A stretch of DNA of 64,000 nucleotides from Natranaerovirga hydrolytica (GCF_004339095.1 NZ_SMGQ01000013.1:200352-264351); one strand, 5' to 3'. Positions 1 through 9,778 are shown, counted from the stretch's first letter. Program-made: numbers and translations. The notes: generated by a model not told the origin, from the sequence alone.

Positions 1-1
1 T

Positions 2-796
2 GAAATGCATATGGAATGGGAACGGTTAAAGAAAGATAAAACCGAACAATTTTTATATTATTTGTTATTTGAGGAATATATAGATTTGTCTAAAGCCAAT
101 AGTATGGCAGAAGAATTAAATATCAAAAAAGATTTAACAAGAGCTTGTTTGATTATTAAAAATCGATCCAATATCACCATAGAAAGGGTCATTAATATCT
201 TAATGAATACAGAGGGGTATTCTCATCAAGACATTATTATCGTAGCAAGAAACAGTGATATTATTGTCTTTAAAAAAATAGGAGAAGATATTAAACATGC
301 TATTAAAAACTATAAATATGACATAGAAGATTATATTTCTAAATTTGTAGAAAATATTAAAGAAATGAATGCCAATGAGAAGCTGAGCTTTTTTGTAGGG
401 ACGTTACAAAATAATATTACTCGGTATAAAGATTCTTATAACCATGCCAATCATTTGAGATTGCAAATTAAAGAAAAAAAAGGCATCTATTTTTTCAATG
501 ATTATGTGATAGATTACTATAGAAAATTGGTCAATATAAAAACATATGATGAGATTTATAACATATATAATAAAGCATTTACAGATGACGAAAAAATAGT
601 GATCACTGAAACGATTGAGGCGTTAAAGAAAAATAATTATAACATTGTCAACAGTTCAAAAGAGTTATTTATTCATAGAAATACCTTGTTATTTAGATTG
701 AATAAATTGAAAAACACCCTTAATATTGACCCTGTTGCAAATGCTTCAGATAGGGACTTTCTTAATGAAATGGCTTATTACTTTAATCCAAAATAA
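2..796 (+). CDS. CdaR/PucR-type sugar-diacid regulator (5' end outside window)
   Basis: Likely activator of the aldarate genes that follow. The last ~60 residues form a PucR-type C-terminal helix-turn-helix: a stretch reading NNYNIVNSSKELFIHRNTL, then a second helix with RLNKLKNTLNIDP, the hallmark of CdaR/PucR regulators (HTH_30). CdaR proteins bind galactarate, glucarate or glycerate through an N-terminal domain and usually run 350-400 residues. Here only 264 codons are visible, the frame is still open at base 2, and no ribosome site precedes the first ATGs at 5 and 11, so the N-terminal sensor lies upstream of the window. It points into the galactarate cluster, which supports a sugar-diacid sensing role. 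Family assignment is firm; the ligand is inferred. Confidence 0.8.
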   Translation, partial: EMHMEWERLKKDKTEQFLYYLLFEEYIDLSKANSMAEELNIKKDLTRACLIIKNRSNITIERVINILMNTEGYSHQDIIIVARNSDIIVFKKIGEDIKHAIKNYKYDIEDYISKFVENIKEMNANEKLSFFVGTLQNNITRYKDSYNHANHLRLQIKEKKGIYFFNDYVIDYYRKLVNIKTYDEIYNIYNKAFTDDEKIVITETIEALKKNNYNIVNSSKELFIHRNTLLFRLNKLKNTLNIDPVANASDRDFLNEMAYYFNPK

Positions 797-812
797 CCAA
801 TAAATGAAAAGG

Positions 813-858
813 AAAACACTAATCATTGTACAAAAAGCACAATGATTAGTGTTTTTTT
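813..858 (+). terminator. Rho-independent terminator after the CdaR-like gene
   Basis: A 16-17 bp perfect stem (arms 813-829 and 839-855) with a 9-nt loop ends in a T run. It separates the regulator from the solute-binding protein gene. Confidence 0.9.
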
Positions 859-1011
859 AGTACAATGAAAACATTACAAAAAAATATATAGAGGTGTATA
901 CTTTAATTAATCAATAAATAAATTGTTTCTACTTAATAAGTATTTGTCATTTAACAAAGATTTAGAGTTTTTACTTTAAATAAAACCCAAGTGAATAAGG
1001 AGGAAGAGTTT

Positions 1012-2358
1012 ATGAAAAAAATTATGATTCTTGTATTGGTTTTTGCACTAACACTGTCCATTGTAGGTTGTAGTAACGGGGGATCACAAGACCTACCTGA
1101 ACAAGGCAGTACAAATGGAGGCTCTGGAAATTCAAAAGATGATGATAAGATTGAACTGAGATTTTCTTGGTGGGGTGGTGACGCTAGACATCAAGCTACT
1201 TTAGAAGTCATAAGATTATTTGAAGAAGCTAATCCAAATGTGACAGTTATACCAGAGTATACAGCTTGGAGTGGTCATTTTGAAAGAATTTCAGCACAAT
1301 TAACTGCAAATGATGAGGCAGATGCAATGCAAATTAATTTCAATTGGTTTTATAATTTTTCACCAGACGGAGATGGCTTTTATGATTTACAAGAGCTAGA
1401 CAGCATTGATTTAACAAACTGGCCTGAAGAAAGTTTTGATGCCGTTACCATTAATGGTAAAGTTCAAGGTGTTCCAACCAGTTTAGGTTCACGTATTTAT
1501 TATCTTAATAAAACAATGTATGATGAAGCTGGAGTAGATATCCCTGAAACTTGGGATGATTTAATGGCAGCAGGTAGAGCATTTAGAGATAACTTAGGAC
1601 CGGATTATTATCCAATAGGTAATGTTGGATACGATGAAGGTGTAGCAATGATGACATTTGGTTATTTGGCTCAAAAGTATGGTAAAAATATTTTTGAAGG
1701 GGATCAAATGGCATATACAGCAGAAGAATTAGCAGATGGACTTAGATTTGTTCAAGAATTAATAGATAATAACGTTATTCCAACATTCCATGAAGATTCA
1801 CAAGAAAGAAACCATGAAAATTCAAACTGGGTTAACGGAAGATATGCAGGTGTTTATTTATGGAACTCAAACATCAATGTATATGCAGAAAATATAGATC
1901 CGAGTACCAATCCAGAGGTCATAGCAGCACCATTTATTAAATTGAATGATGAACAATTGCATTCAGGTGTATTTGATAAAGTACTTATGGCATTTTCTGT
2001 AAGTAAAAACTCTGAACATCCAGAAGTAGCAGCATCCTTGATTAACTTTATGTATACAAATGAAGATGCAATAAGAGCACATGGTTTAGAAAGGGGTATC
2101 CCTTTAAATCAAGTGGCTGTAGAAGTATTAGAAAATGATGGCTTACTAGAAGGTTTACAATATGATGGTCATTTACTGATTCAAGATGTAGAAAGATATA
2201 CGTACCATCCTTATTTTGAAGACAACACTGTAAGAATAACATATGGTGACATATTTACAGAGTTTGTTATGTCTGAAGGAACAATGGATCCAGAAGTAGC
2301 AGCAGCCAGAATAATTGAAGATTTCAATAATGCGGTAGAAATTGCTATGGAGCAATAA
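1012..2358 (+). CDS. ABC sugar-binding lipoprotein (extracellular solute-binding family 1)
   Basis: Cell-surface solute-binding protein of a carbohydrate ABC importer. A lipoprotein signal ends in LSIVG with the lipidated Cys at residue 20, followed by a Gly/Ser/Asn-rich linker and a family 1 fold (FSWWGGDARHQATLEVIRLFEEANP near the N-terminus; the tail pairs with typical helices). Start set at ATG 1012 because the AGGAGG at 999-1004 lies just upstream; an in-frame GTG at 991 would put the ribosome site inside the gene. Length (448 aa) is normal. No permease or ATPase gene sits beside it: a terminator precedes and another follows, so it is a single-gene unit. Its place between the CdaR-like gene and garD suggests an aldarate or uronate ligand, but partner subunits must be elsewhere. 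Confidence 0.85.
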   Translation: MKKIMILVLVFALTLSIVGCSNGGSQDLPEQGSTNGGSGNSKDDDKIELRFSWWGGDARHQATLEVIRLFEEANPNVTVIPEYTAWSGHFERISAQLTANDEADAMQINFNWFYNFSPDGDGFYDLQELDSIDLTNWPEESFDAVTINGKVQGVPTSLGSRIYYLNKTMYDEAGVDIPETWDDLMAAGRAFRDNLGPDYYPIGNVGYDEGVAMMTFGYLAQKYGKNIFEGDQMAYTAEELADGLRFVQELIDNNVIPTFHEDSQERNHENSNWVNGRYAGVYLWNSNINVYAENIDPSTNPEVIAAPFIKLNDEQLHSGVFDKVLMAFSVSKNSEHPEVAASLINFMYTNEDAIRAHGLERGIPLNQVAVEVLENDGLLEGLQYDGHLLIQDVERYTYHPYFEDNTVRITYGDIFTEFVMSEGTMDPEVAAARIIEDFNNAVEIAMEQ

Positions 2359-2383
2359 TACAAATACTTTCCTCTCTCTTTTT

Positions 2384-2420
2384 AAAAAGCTGCCTCAAAA
2401 AGTAATGAGGTAGCTTTTTA
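2384..2420 (+). terminator. Terminator after the solute-binding protein gene
   Basis: Stem of 14 bp (2384-2397 with 2406-2419, one G-T pair), 8-nt loop, T-rich 3' arm. Confidence 0.85.
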
Positions 2421-2575
2421 TACAAAAGTAATACATTATAGAATCAAACAATTTAGCATATGATAATGAAAGCAAGTGTCTTTAAAAGGCAATTAAATAA
2501 ATAGTCAATGATAGTGTAAGTTATAGTACAAAAATTTCTTCGCCCGATGGGTAATACTTTAAAAAGAGGTGTAAT

Positions 2576-4102
2576 ATGAAAGTTAATGAAGATAAAAAAT
2601 TATTAATTAAAGTTAACGATATGGATAATGTAGCAATTGTTGTCAATGCCAATGGCATACAAGTTAATACAGAAGTTTATGAGGATCTTATAGCTACTGA
2701 GAATATACCACAAGGGCATAAAATGGCATTAATGGATTTTGAAGTAGGAGATGAAATAATTCGTTATGGTAAAGTTATTGGTTATGCAAAAGAAAAAATA
2801 CCAAAAGGCAGTTGGATAGATGAAAATAAAGTAAGATTGCCCATAGCACCTCCTTTAGAAGATATTCCTGTTGCAACAAATATCCTTAAGCCTATGGAAG
2901 CTTTGGAAGGTTACACTTTTTTAGGGTATAAAAATAAAGACGGTAGCGTTGGAACAAAAAATATATTAGGTATTACCACAAGTGTGCAGTGCGTTGAAGG
3001 GGTTCTAAATGTAGCAGCAGAAAAAATAAAAAAAGAACTTCTACCTAAATATCCAAATGTTGACGGTATTATGCCAATCAATCACAATTATGGATGTGGT
3101 GTTGCCATCAATGCACCAGAAGCTAAAGTGCCTATAAGAACCATTAAAAACCTTGCAACTCATCCAAATTTTGGTGGAGAATTATTAATTCTGAGTTTGG
3201 GTTGTGAAAAACTAATGCCTGAAATGTTATTTCCCCATATAAAGGATGACAACATCATTAATTTACAAAATGAAGAAGGGTTTGAAAAAATGATTGATAG
3301 AATCCTTCAGAAGGCAGAAGAACATTTGAAAAGATTAAATAAAAGAGTTAGAGAAGTCTGTCCAGTTTCTGATTTGGTTGTTGGTCTACAATGTGGTGGA
3401 AGTGATTCTTTTTCAGGTGTAACAGCAAATCCTGCTGTAGGATATGCATCAGATATGTTGGTTAGATGTGGTGCTACTGTTTTATTTTCAGAAGTTACTG
3501 AAGTGAGAGATGGTGTCCACTTATTAACACCAAGAGCCATTAATCAGGAAGTTGGCGAAAAATTAAAAAGCGAGATGGCTTGGTATGACAATTATTTGGA
3601 GTTAGGGCAGGTCGATAGAGACGCAAATCCAACACCAGGCAATAAAACAGGTGGTCTAGCAAACGTTGTAGAAAAATCATTAGGGTCTATTGCAAAGTCT
3701 GGAACAGCGCCAATTGTTGAAGTTTTATCTCCAGGAGAAAAACCAACAAAAAAAGGGCTTGTATATGCGGCAACACCAGCAAGTGACTTTGTATGTGGTA
3801 CTTGTCAGTTGGCATCAGGAATAACCACTCAAGTTTTTACAACGGGTAGAGGAACAACTTATGGTTTAGCAATGGCACCTGTGGTTAAAGTATCTACTCG
3901 TACGGATCTTAAAAATAAATGGCAAGATTTAATAGATATTGACGCAGGAAAAATTGCAACTGGAGAAGCGACAATAGAAGAAGTAGGAGAAGAATTATTC
4001 AAATTTATAATAGATATTGCAAGTGGTAAAAAGAAAGTATGGGCAGATAAATGGGGTATTGAAAATGCCATATGCTTATTTAACCCAGCACCCATCACAT
4101 AA
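2576..4102 (+). CDS. garD: Galactarate dehydratase
   Basis: Dehydrates D-galactarate to 5-keto-4-deoxy-D-glucarate (EC 4.2.1.42). The 508-residue protein can be followed along the remembered E. coli GarD sequence over nearly its whole length: [143 protein letters not shown] and a final FNPAPIT. The N-terminal ~95 residues are the SAF domain, the rest the UxaA-type catalytic domain with conserved Cys. It is the first gene of a four-gene run with the next three pathway steps. The closest alternative, altronate dehydratase UxaA, lacks several of these motifs. Confidence 0.95.
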   Translation: MKVNEDKKLLIKVNDMDNVAIVVNANGIQVNTEVYEDLIATENIPQGHKMALMDFEVGDEIIRYGKVIGYAKEKIPKGSWIDENKVRLPIAPPLEDIPVATNILKPMEALEGYTFLGYKNKDGSVGTKNILGITTSVQCVEGVLNVAAEKIKKELLPKYPNVDGIMPINHNYGCGVAINAPEAKVPIRTIKNLATHPNFGGELLILSLGCEKLMPEMLFPHIKDDNIINLQNEEGFEKMIDRILQKAEEHLKRLNKRVREVCPVSDLVVGLQCGGSDSFSGVTANPAVGYASDMLVRCGATVLFSEVTEVRDGVHLLTPRAINQEVGEKLKSEMAWYDNYLELGQVDRDANPTPGNKTGGLANVVEKSLGSIAKSGTAPIVEVLSPGEKPTKKGLVYAATPASDFVCGTCQLASGITTQVFTTGRGTTYGLAMAPVVKVSTRTDLKNKWQDLIDIDAGKIATGEATIEEVGEELFKFIIDIASGKKKVWADKWGIENAICLFNPAPIT

Positions 4103-4146
4103 ATTAAAATTATACAAGTATAGTTAAATAAATTTGGAGGGATACA

Positions 4147-5046
4147 ATGATGAAGATTGAAGATATAAAAGGCGTTATTCCACCGATTATCACACCGGTT
4201 GATGAAGATGAAAATGTTAATGAAGAAGGTTTGAAAAAAGTTATTAACCATGTTTTAGACGGTGGTGTTCACGGTGTATTCGTTTTAGGAAGCAATGGAG
4301 AATTTTATGCCTTTGACTTTGAAAATCAAAAAAAGGCAGTAGAAATCACCGTTAAGGAAGTTAATGGTAGAGTACCTGTTTACGCAGGTGCAAGTGCTAT
4401 TACGACTAAAGAATGTATTAAGTTGGCAAAAATGGCAGAAGAAGTAGGGGCAGATGCTTTAACAGTACTAACGCCAATGTTCATACAACCTAATGAAGAA
4501 GAATTGTATAATCATTTTTATGCCGTTGCAAAAAGTACAAAGTTACCTGTTCTTCTGTACAATAATCCAGGGAAAACCACCAATAATATATCTGTTTCAT
4601 TAGTAGAAAAGTTATCAAAAATAGATAATATTGTAGGCATAAAAAATACATCCTTAGATTTTGCTCAAACCATACAGTATTTAAAAGTTACAAAGAATAA
4701 CCCAAATTTTAAAGTGTTAAGTGGAACCGATTATTATATTTATGGTACTTTAGCATACGGTGGTGAAGGTTGTGTAGCTGGAACCGCAAATGTTGCGCCT
4801 AAATTAGTGGTAGATATATATGAAAAATATATCTCAGGTGATATAGAAGGCGCTATGGAAGCGCAGTATAAGTTAATGCCATTGAGAGATACGTATAGTT
4901 ATGGTAGTTTTCCAGTGGTTATGAAAGAGTGTTTAAACTTAATGGGTATAAACGTAGGGGATCCTGTTAGACCAATTGAACATTGCAGTGAAGCAAAATT
5001 AAATGAACTAAAAAAGGTACTCATAAAACTAGACTTAATGAAGTAG
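4147..5046 (+). CDS. DapA-family aldolase, probable 5-keto-4-deoxyglucarate aldolase
   Basis: Class I pyruvate-dependent aldolase of the DHDPS/NAL family (299 aa). Visible active-site parts: GSNGE at 48-52 (the GTTGE loop), Tyr138 in LLYNNPGKT, and the Schiff-base Lys166 in VGIKNTS. RBS GGAGG at 4136-4140 fits ATG 4147 (or 4150). By position, between garD and genes for tartronate semialdehyde reductase and glycerate kinase, it should split 5-keto-4-deoxyglucarate into pyruvate and tartronate semialdehyde, the step done in E. coli by the unrelated HpcH-family GarL. The other possible reaction, KdgD-type dehydration to 2-oxoglutarate semialdehyde, would leave the next two genes without a substrate. 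Family certain; reaction inferred from context. Confidence 0.8.
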   Translation: MMKIEDIKGVIPPIITPVDEDENVNEEGLKKVINHVLDGGVHGVFVLGSNGEFYAFDFENQKKAVEITVKEVNGRVPVYAGASAITTKECIKLAKMAEEVGADALTVLTPMFIQPNEEELYNHFYAVAKSTKLPVLLYNNPGKTTNNISVSLVEKLSKIDNIVGIKNTSLDFAQTIQYLKVTKNNPNFKVLSGTDYYIYGTLAYGGEGCVAGTANVAPKLVVDIYEKYISGDIEGAMEAQYKLMPLRDTYSYGSFPVVMKECLNLMGINVGDPVRPIEHCSEAKLNELKKVLIKLDLMK

Positions 5047-5073
5047 TTGGTCTATAGCAAGGTAGGTGCTTAT

Positions 5074-6327
5074 GTGAATACAGTTAGAGAAGATGCAAAA
5101 ATAATCATAAAACAATCCATTAATGCCGTCTTACCTGAAGCTGCAGTTACTAAAGCATTAGTGGATAAAGAGTTTACGGGTAGGGTCGTTGTAGTGGCTA
5201 TAGGAAAAGCAGCTTGGAATATGGCCAATGCTACAAAAAAAGCGTTAGGTGACAAGATCACAGAAGGTGTAATCATAACAAAATATCAACATTCAAAAGG
5301 TGATATAGAAGGCTTCCAGATTATTGAAGCAGGTCATCCTGTACCCGACTTGAATTCCATTAAAGGCGCCGACAAAGCTTTAGAATTGGTAAAAGACTTA
5401 ACAGAAGAAGACCATATTATTTTTTTAATATCAGGTGGTGGCTCAGCAATTTTTGAAAAGCCAATGGATGGTGTAAAACTTGAAGATATAAAAGAAATTA
5501 CCGACCAACTACTAGGGTGTGGTGCAGATATTATTGAAATTAACACCATTAGAAAACGTTTATCGGCTGTAAAAGGTGGTCGATTTGCTGATTTATGTGG
5601 ACAATCGAAAATCTATGCCATTGTACTTTCAGATGTCATTGGAGATCGATTGGATTCAATTGCTTCAGGACCGGTCTATCCAGATCAATCAACTTCGAAA
5701 GAAGCTTTAGATATCGTAAAAAAATATGATTTGCAATTGAATAATAATTTAAAAAAAGCGTTAAGTAAAGAAACGCCTAAAAATGTAGAAAACTGTGAAA
5801 CAGTTATTACTGGAAGTGTTAGTGAGCTTTGCAAAGCTGCTGCCAATAGTGCAAAAACATTAGGGTATGAACCCATTATATTGTCATCTACATTAGATTG
5901 TGAAGCAAAAGAAGCTGGAAAGTTTATGTCAGCAATTGCTAGAGAATTGATTATAAATGAATCCAACACTTATATAAAGAAGCCTTGCGCTATCATTGCG
6001 GGAGGAGAAACTTTAGTCAAATTAAACGGCAATGGCAAAGGTGGAAGAAACCAAGAAATTGCCTTGGCAGGCGCTATGGGTATTGACGGCTTAGAAAATG
6101 TTGTTTTATTTTCATTAGGTTCTGATGGAACAGATGGACCAACAGATGCAGCAGGTGGTATTGTAGATGGCTTAAGTGTTACGAGAATGAAAGAGGCACA
6201 AATAGTGCCGGAACAATACTTAGAAAACAACAATTCTTATAACGCACTTAAAGCCAGTAAAGATCTGATTATTACAGGATCTACTGGCACCAATGTTAAT
6301 GATATTATCGTATTATTATGTCAATAA
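5074..6327 (+). CDS. Glycerate 2-kinase (MOFRL family)
   Basis: Phosphorylates D-glycerate to 2-phosphoglycerate (EC 2.7.1.165). Motifs of the class II glycerate kinases are present: ISGGGSAIFEKP, a GGRNQEIAL segment, and the C-terminal MOFRL-like SLGSDGTDGPTDAAGG. Not related to E. coli GarK, which is class I. The GTG at 5074 is chosen as start, with an AAGGTAGG ribosome site just before it; an in-frame TTG at 5047, directly after the aldolase stop codon, is possible and would add 9 residues. Length (417 aa) is normal. Last ATP-using step of the galactarate route. Confidence 0.9.
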   Translation: MNTVREDAKIIIKQSINAVLPEAAVTKALVDKEFTGRVVVVAIGKAAWNMANATKKALGDKITEGVIITKYQHSKGDIEGFQIIEAGHPVPDLNSIKGADKALELVKDLTEEDHIIFLISGGGSAIFEKPMDGVKLEDIKEITDQLLGCGADIIEINTIRKRLSAVKGGRFADLCGQSKIYAIVLSDVIGDRLDSIASGPVYPDQSTSKEALDIVKKYDLQLNNNLKKALSKETPKNVENCETVITGSVSELCKAAANSAKTLGYEPIILSSTLDCEAKEAGKFMSAIARELIINESNTYIKKPCAIIAGGETLVKLNGNGKGGRNQEIALAGAMGIDGLENVVLFSLGSDGTDGPTDAAGGIVDGLSVTRMKEAQIVPEQYLENNNSYNALKASKDLIITGSTGTNVNDIIVLLCQ

Positions 6328-6352
6328 ATTTTAAATAAAGGAGAGGTTAATA

Positions 6353-7243
6353 ATGAAAGTAGGATTTATAGGATTAGGAATTATGGGAAAACCAATGGCT
6401 AAAAACTTAGTGGCAGCAGGTTATAAATTGGTGGTTTCCGATTTGAAAAAAGAAGCAGAAAAAGAATTAGAAGCATTAGGTGCTCAAACGGCACAATCCA
6501 TTGTTGAATTAGCACAGCAATGTGAAGTGATTGTAACGATGTTACCAAACTCTCCAGAGGTAAAACAAGTTGTACTAGGAGAAGGTGGCGTAATTGAGGG
6601 CGCTAAAGCAGGGACCACAGTTATTGATATGAGTTCCATTGCACCTTTAGCAAGTAGAGAGATATATGCAGCATTAGAAAAAAAAGGTGTGCATTTGTTA
6701 GACGCCCCTGTAAGTGGTGGAGAACCTAAAGCAATAGAAGGAACTTTAGCAGTTATGGTAGGTGGAGACAAAGCTATTTTTGATAAGTACTATGACCTGA
6801 TGATGGTTATGGCAGGTTCTGTGGTTTATGTTGGTGAAAGTGGAGCAGGTAATATTACCAAACTGTGTAATCAAGTAGTAGTGGCTCTGAATATTTCAGC
6901 TGTATCTGAAGCACTTGTGTTGGCAAAAAAAGCAGGAGCAGACCCAGAATTGGTTTACCAAGCAATAAGAGGTGGTCTTGCAGGCAGTACAGTAATGGAT
7001 GCAAAAGCGCCAATGATTATGGATAGAAACTTCAAACCAGGATTTAGAATTGATCTTCATATTAAAGATTTAAATAATGCCATAGACACGTCACACAATG
7101 TTGGGGTACCATTACCTCTAACGGCACAAGTTATGGAGATTATGCAAGCCATTAAATTAGATGGTAGTGGCGTAGAAGATCATGCAAGTTTAGTCAAATA
7201 CTTTGAAAAATTAGCTAATATTGAAGTAACAAGAAATAGCTAA
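6353..7243 (+). CDS. garR: 2-hydroxy-3-oxopropionate (tartronate semialdehyde) reductase
   Basis: NAD(P)H reduction of tartronate semialdehyde to D-glycerate (EC 1.1.1.60). It belongs to the beta-hydroxyacid dehydrogenase family: GLGIMG nucleotide-binding motif at residues 7-12, DAPVSGGEPKAIEGTLAVM substrate loop at 118-135, catalytic Lys170 in GNITKLCNQ, and a C-terminal all-helical domain. Length 296 aa is typical. Preceded by an AGGAG ribosome site, 25 bases after the kinase, so probably co-transcribed from garD. 3-hydroxyisobutyrate dehydrogenase is a close relative, but the gar context favours GarR. Confidence 0.92.
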   Translation: MKVGFIGLGIMGKPMAKNLVAAGYKLVVSDLKKEAEKELEALGAQTAQSIVELAQQCEVIVTMLPNSPEVKQVVLGEGGVIEGAKAGTTVIDMSSIAPLASREIYAALEKKGVHLLDAPVSGGEPKAIEGTLAVMVGGDKAIFDKYYDLMMVMAGSVVYVGESGAGNITKLCNQVVVALNISAVSEALVLAKKAGADPELVYQAIRGGLAGSTVMDAKAPMIMDRNFKPGFRIDLHIKDLNNAIDTSHNVGVPLPLTAQVMEIMQAIKLDGSGVEDHASLVKYFEKLANIEVTRNS

Positions 7244-7366
7244 TTAGCTTTTTGAAAAGGTAGAGAGACTTTGACTTAGAGTAATTCGCATAAAGATACC
7301 TTTTAAAATAGATTCTTTATTTTTAAGAAGTTTAACACATTTATTTAAACATTTATTTAGGTCATG

Positions 7367-7408
7367 GCAAGTTATATAATCACACTATATAACTTGCATT
7401 TTTTTTTA
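7367..7408 (+). terminator. Terminator of the galactarate operon
   Basis: Perfect 12-bp stem (7367-7378 with 7386-7397), 7-nt loop, then a run of nine T. Bases 7244-7366 show no other feature. Confidence 0.9.
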
Positions 7409-7429
7409 TACAAAATGTTGGTTTTAAGA

Positions 7430-7458
7430 TTGTAGTATGAAAGAACCTATGTTATAAT
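7430..7458 (+). promoter_or_regulatory. Probable sigma-A promoter for the permease-Usp gene
   Basis: TTGTAG at 7430-7435, a 17-base spacer, and a perfect TATAAT at 7453-7458, about 95 bases before the gene start. Confidence 0.6.
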
Positions 7459-7551
7459 TTTAAATCAAAAAAGGAAAAACATTTTAGGGGATCCATAATG
7501 AGATCATAGGATATTCTAAGTTGTAATTCAATTTAGTTAGGAGGGTACACT

Positions 7552-9723
7552 ATGAGTAAAACACAAGAACGACTGGGTAAGAATTTAGGTTTTTTTGCAG
7601 TATACGCTATAGGAACCGGTACTATGATTGGTGCAGGGATTTTTGTACTACCAGGTATTGCTATTTCAACAGCAGGACCAGCCGCAGCTTTGTCTTTTCT
7701 AATAGGTGGTTTAATCACTCTTGCAACTATGTTTAGCGTTATGGAATTGGCGACAGGAATGCCACAAGCTGGGGGGAGTTATTATTTTATTAGTCGATCA
7801 TTAGGCCCTATTTTAGGAACCATTGTTGGTTTAGGGGCTTGGTTGTCTTTGATCTTTAAAGGTTCATTCGCTTTAGTCGGTTTGGCAGAATACTTTCAAG
7901 TATTTTTTTCAGCTCCAATTTTAATAGTAGCTTTTTTTGCGGGTGTATTAATGCTCATACTGAATTATCGTGGTTCGAAAAAAAGTGGAAATTTACAAAA
8001 CTTTATTGTAGGTGGTTTACTGGTTATACTTTTTATTTTTATAGTACGTGGTGGTATGTTAGCCTCTAGTGAGAAGTTAGTACCATTTATGCCATATGGT
8101 GTATCATCTGTTTTTCAAACAACAGGTATCATATTCATTTCTTATTTAGGTGTTACTCAACTAGCGGCCATATCAGAAGAAGTTAAAAATCCTGAAAAAA
8201 ATATTCCAAGAGCTTTTTTATTATCAGTTGTTACAGTTATCATAATCTATGTTGGGGTTATCATAGCCGTTAATGGTTTATTAGAGTTAGATACGTTAGT
8301 CAGTAGCAATACCCCACTTGTGTTAGCAGCAGAACAGCTTTATGGTCAGATAGGAATATTTATTATCACCATTGCTGGCTTTTTAGCAACAATATCAACA
8401 GCGAATGCAGCCATTATGTCTTCTTCAAGATTTCCATTTGCAATGGCAAGAGATAAATTAATGCCGGCTTCATTAATACAAATTCATAAAAAGCATGAAA
8501 CACCATCTAGAGCCATCATATTAACAGGTGTTATTATGTTAGGGTTATTATTGTTTTTTGATGTAGAACAGTTGGCAAAACTAGGATCAACATTGAATGT
8601 GTTAATTTTTGTTCTTATTAATATTTCCGTAATGATTTTTAGAAAAAATCGCAATAAAAATTACAAACCAAGTTTCAAAGATCCATTTTTTCCTGTTACA
8701 CAAATCATTGGTATTGTAGGGAGTTTAATGTTATTGCCTTCTTTAGGTATGATATCATTTGCTTTTACAGTTTTGGTTATAGCAATCGGTACAGCCTGGT
8801 ATATTTTATTAGGAAGAAATAAAATACAGTTTGACTATGCCATGAAAGAAGTCATTAAAGAAACGCCAATGATAACAAAGAAGAAAACAGATGACAGAAG
8901 AATATTGGTGCCTTTAGCTAATCCAGAACATCAAAAAGATTTATTAATATTAGCAGATGCTTTAGGAGATGCTGTAATTGGTCTTAACGTAGTTGAGGTG
9001 CCCAGTCAAACATCATTAAGAGCAGCAAAAGAAAAATACAAAGATATTCAAAGTGCCTCTTCAAAAGCATTAGAAAAAACATTTAATGATTGGGTAGGTA
9101 TTAATAAAGAAAGTCAAAAGTATGTTGTGGTTTTTGATCATTTGGTATCCAATGCAGTCATTGATCAAGCGAATATTGAAAATGCCAATATGATTGTTAT
9201 GGGATGGCGCAAAGAAAGTTTATTACAATTTCCAATGGGACGTATTACAAAAGATATATTGGCTCAATCTAAGAGTCATTTGGCCATATTGAATGGAAGT
9301 ATAAAAGAAGACTTAAATAAAATAACAGTCGGTTATAATGGTAAAATTAATTCAAAGTTTGCATTAGAAATGGCTAAAAGAATAGCAATGTATAAAGGCG
9401 CTAAACTGACCATCTTACATGTTGTTACACCTGAAGAAGATAATGTGCTAAAAGAAAACGTTATTAAAGAGATTAAAAAAATGTGTGAAGATGAAAAGGT
9501 TATTGAGATGGATTATGTTATACACGAAAAATTTTCAGCAGTGGATGTTATGCTTGAAGAAAGCAAAAATACAGACTTAATGGTTGTTGGAGATTCCAAT
9601 AAAATGTTTAGAAAGTCCAATATATCAAAAACGGCTCACCGTATAGCCAACCATTCAGTAAATCCGGTTTTAATTGTAAAAAGATATGAACCGTCAGCAA
9701 AATACCTAAAATATTTTGAGTAA
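7552..9723 (+). CDS. APC-family amino-acid permease fused to two Usp-like domains
   Basis: Integral membrane amino-acid transporter. Residues ~10-425 hold about 12 hydrophobic segments of the APC superfamily, opening with GTGTMIGAGIFVLPG, the substrate-binding TM1 signature. Residues ~445-575 and ~585-715 look like two universal stress protein (UspA) domains in the cytoplasm; the second ends in DLMVVGDSNKMFRKSN and HSVNPVLIVKR, a degenerate form of the Usp ATP-binding motif. ATG 7552 follows a GGAGGG site. Total 723 aa is long for an APC carrier but normal for the APC-Usp fusion. Single-gene unit with its own promoter and terminator. Substrate not predictable. Confidence 0.88.
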   Translation: MSKTQERLGKNLGFFAVYAIGTGTMIGAGIFVLPGIAISTAGPAAALSFLIGGLITLATMFSVMELATGMPQAGGSYYFISRSLGPILGTIVGLGAWLSLIFKGSFALVGLAEYFQVFFSAPILIVAFFAGVLMLILNYRGSKKSGNLQNFIVGGLLVILFIFIVRGGMLASSEKLVPFMPYGVSSVFQTTGIIFISYLGVTQLAAISEEVKNPEKNIPRAFLLSVVTVIIIYVGVIIAVNGLLELDTLVSSNTPLVLAAEQLYGQIGIFIITIAGFLATISTANAAIMSSSRFPFAMARDKLMPASLIQIHKKHETPSRAIILTGVIMLGLLLFFDVEQLAKLGSTLNVLIFVLINISVMIFRKNRNKNYKPSFKDPFFPVTQIIGIVGSLMLLPSLGMISFAFTVLVIAIGTAWYILLGRNKIQFDYAMKEVIKETPMITKKKTDDRRILVPLANPEHQKDLLILADALGDAVIGLNVVEVPSQTSLRAAKEKYKDIQSASSKALEKTFNDWVGINKESQKYVVVFDHLVSNAVIDQANIENANMIVMGWRKESLLQFPMGRITKDILAQSKSHLAILNGSIKEDLNKITVGYNGKINSKFALEMAKRIAMYKGAKLTILHVVTPEEDNVLKENVIKEIKKMCEDEKVIEMDYVIHEKFSAVDVMLEESKNTDLMVVGDSNKMFRKSNISKTAHRIANHSVNPVLIVKRYEPSAKYLKYFE

Positions 9724-9729
9724 TTATTT

Positions 9730-9778
9730 AAAGTACTAACCTGAACGGAACACAGAATAAAAAGGTTAGTACTTTATT
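9730..9778 (+). terminator. Terminator after the permease-Usp gene
   Basis: Perfect 13-bp stem (9730-9742 with 9763-9775) around a 20-nt loop; the T tract is short. Confidence 0.75.

Noticed and set aside
2576-4102. Altronate dehydratase (uxaA) for the UxaA-family gene
   Set aside because: Sequence follows GarD rather than UxaA throughout, and the next genes complete the galactarate pathway.
3859-4251. 130-codon leftward open frame across the end of garD
   Set aside because: Overlaps two strongly supported genes on the other strand, has no ribosome site and no recognisable domain; it is a shadow.
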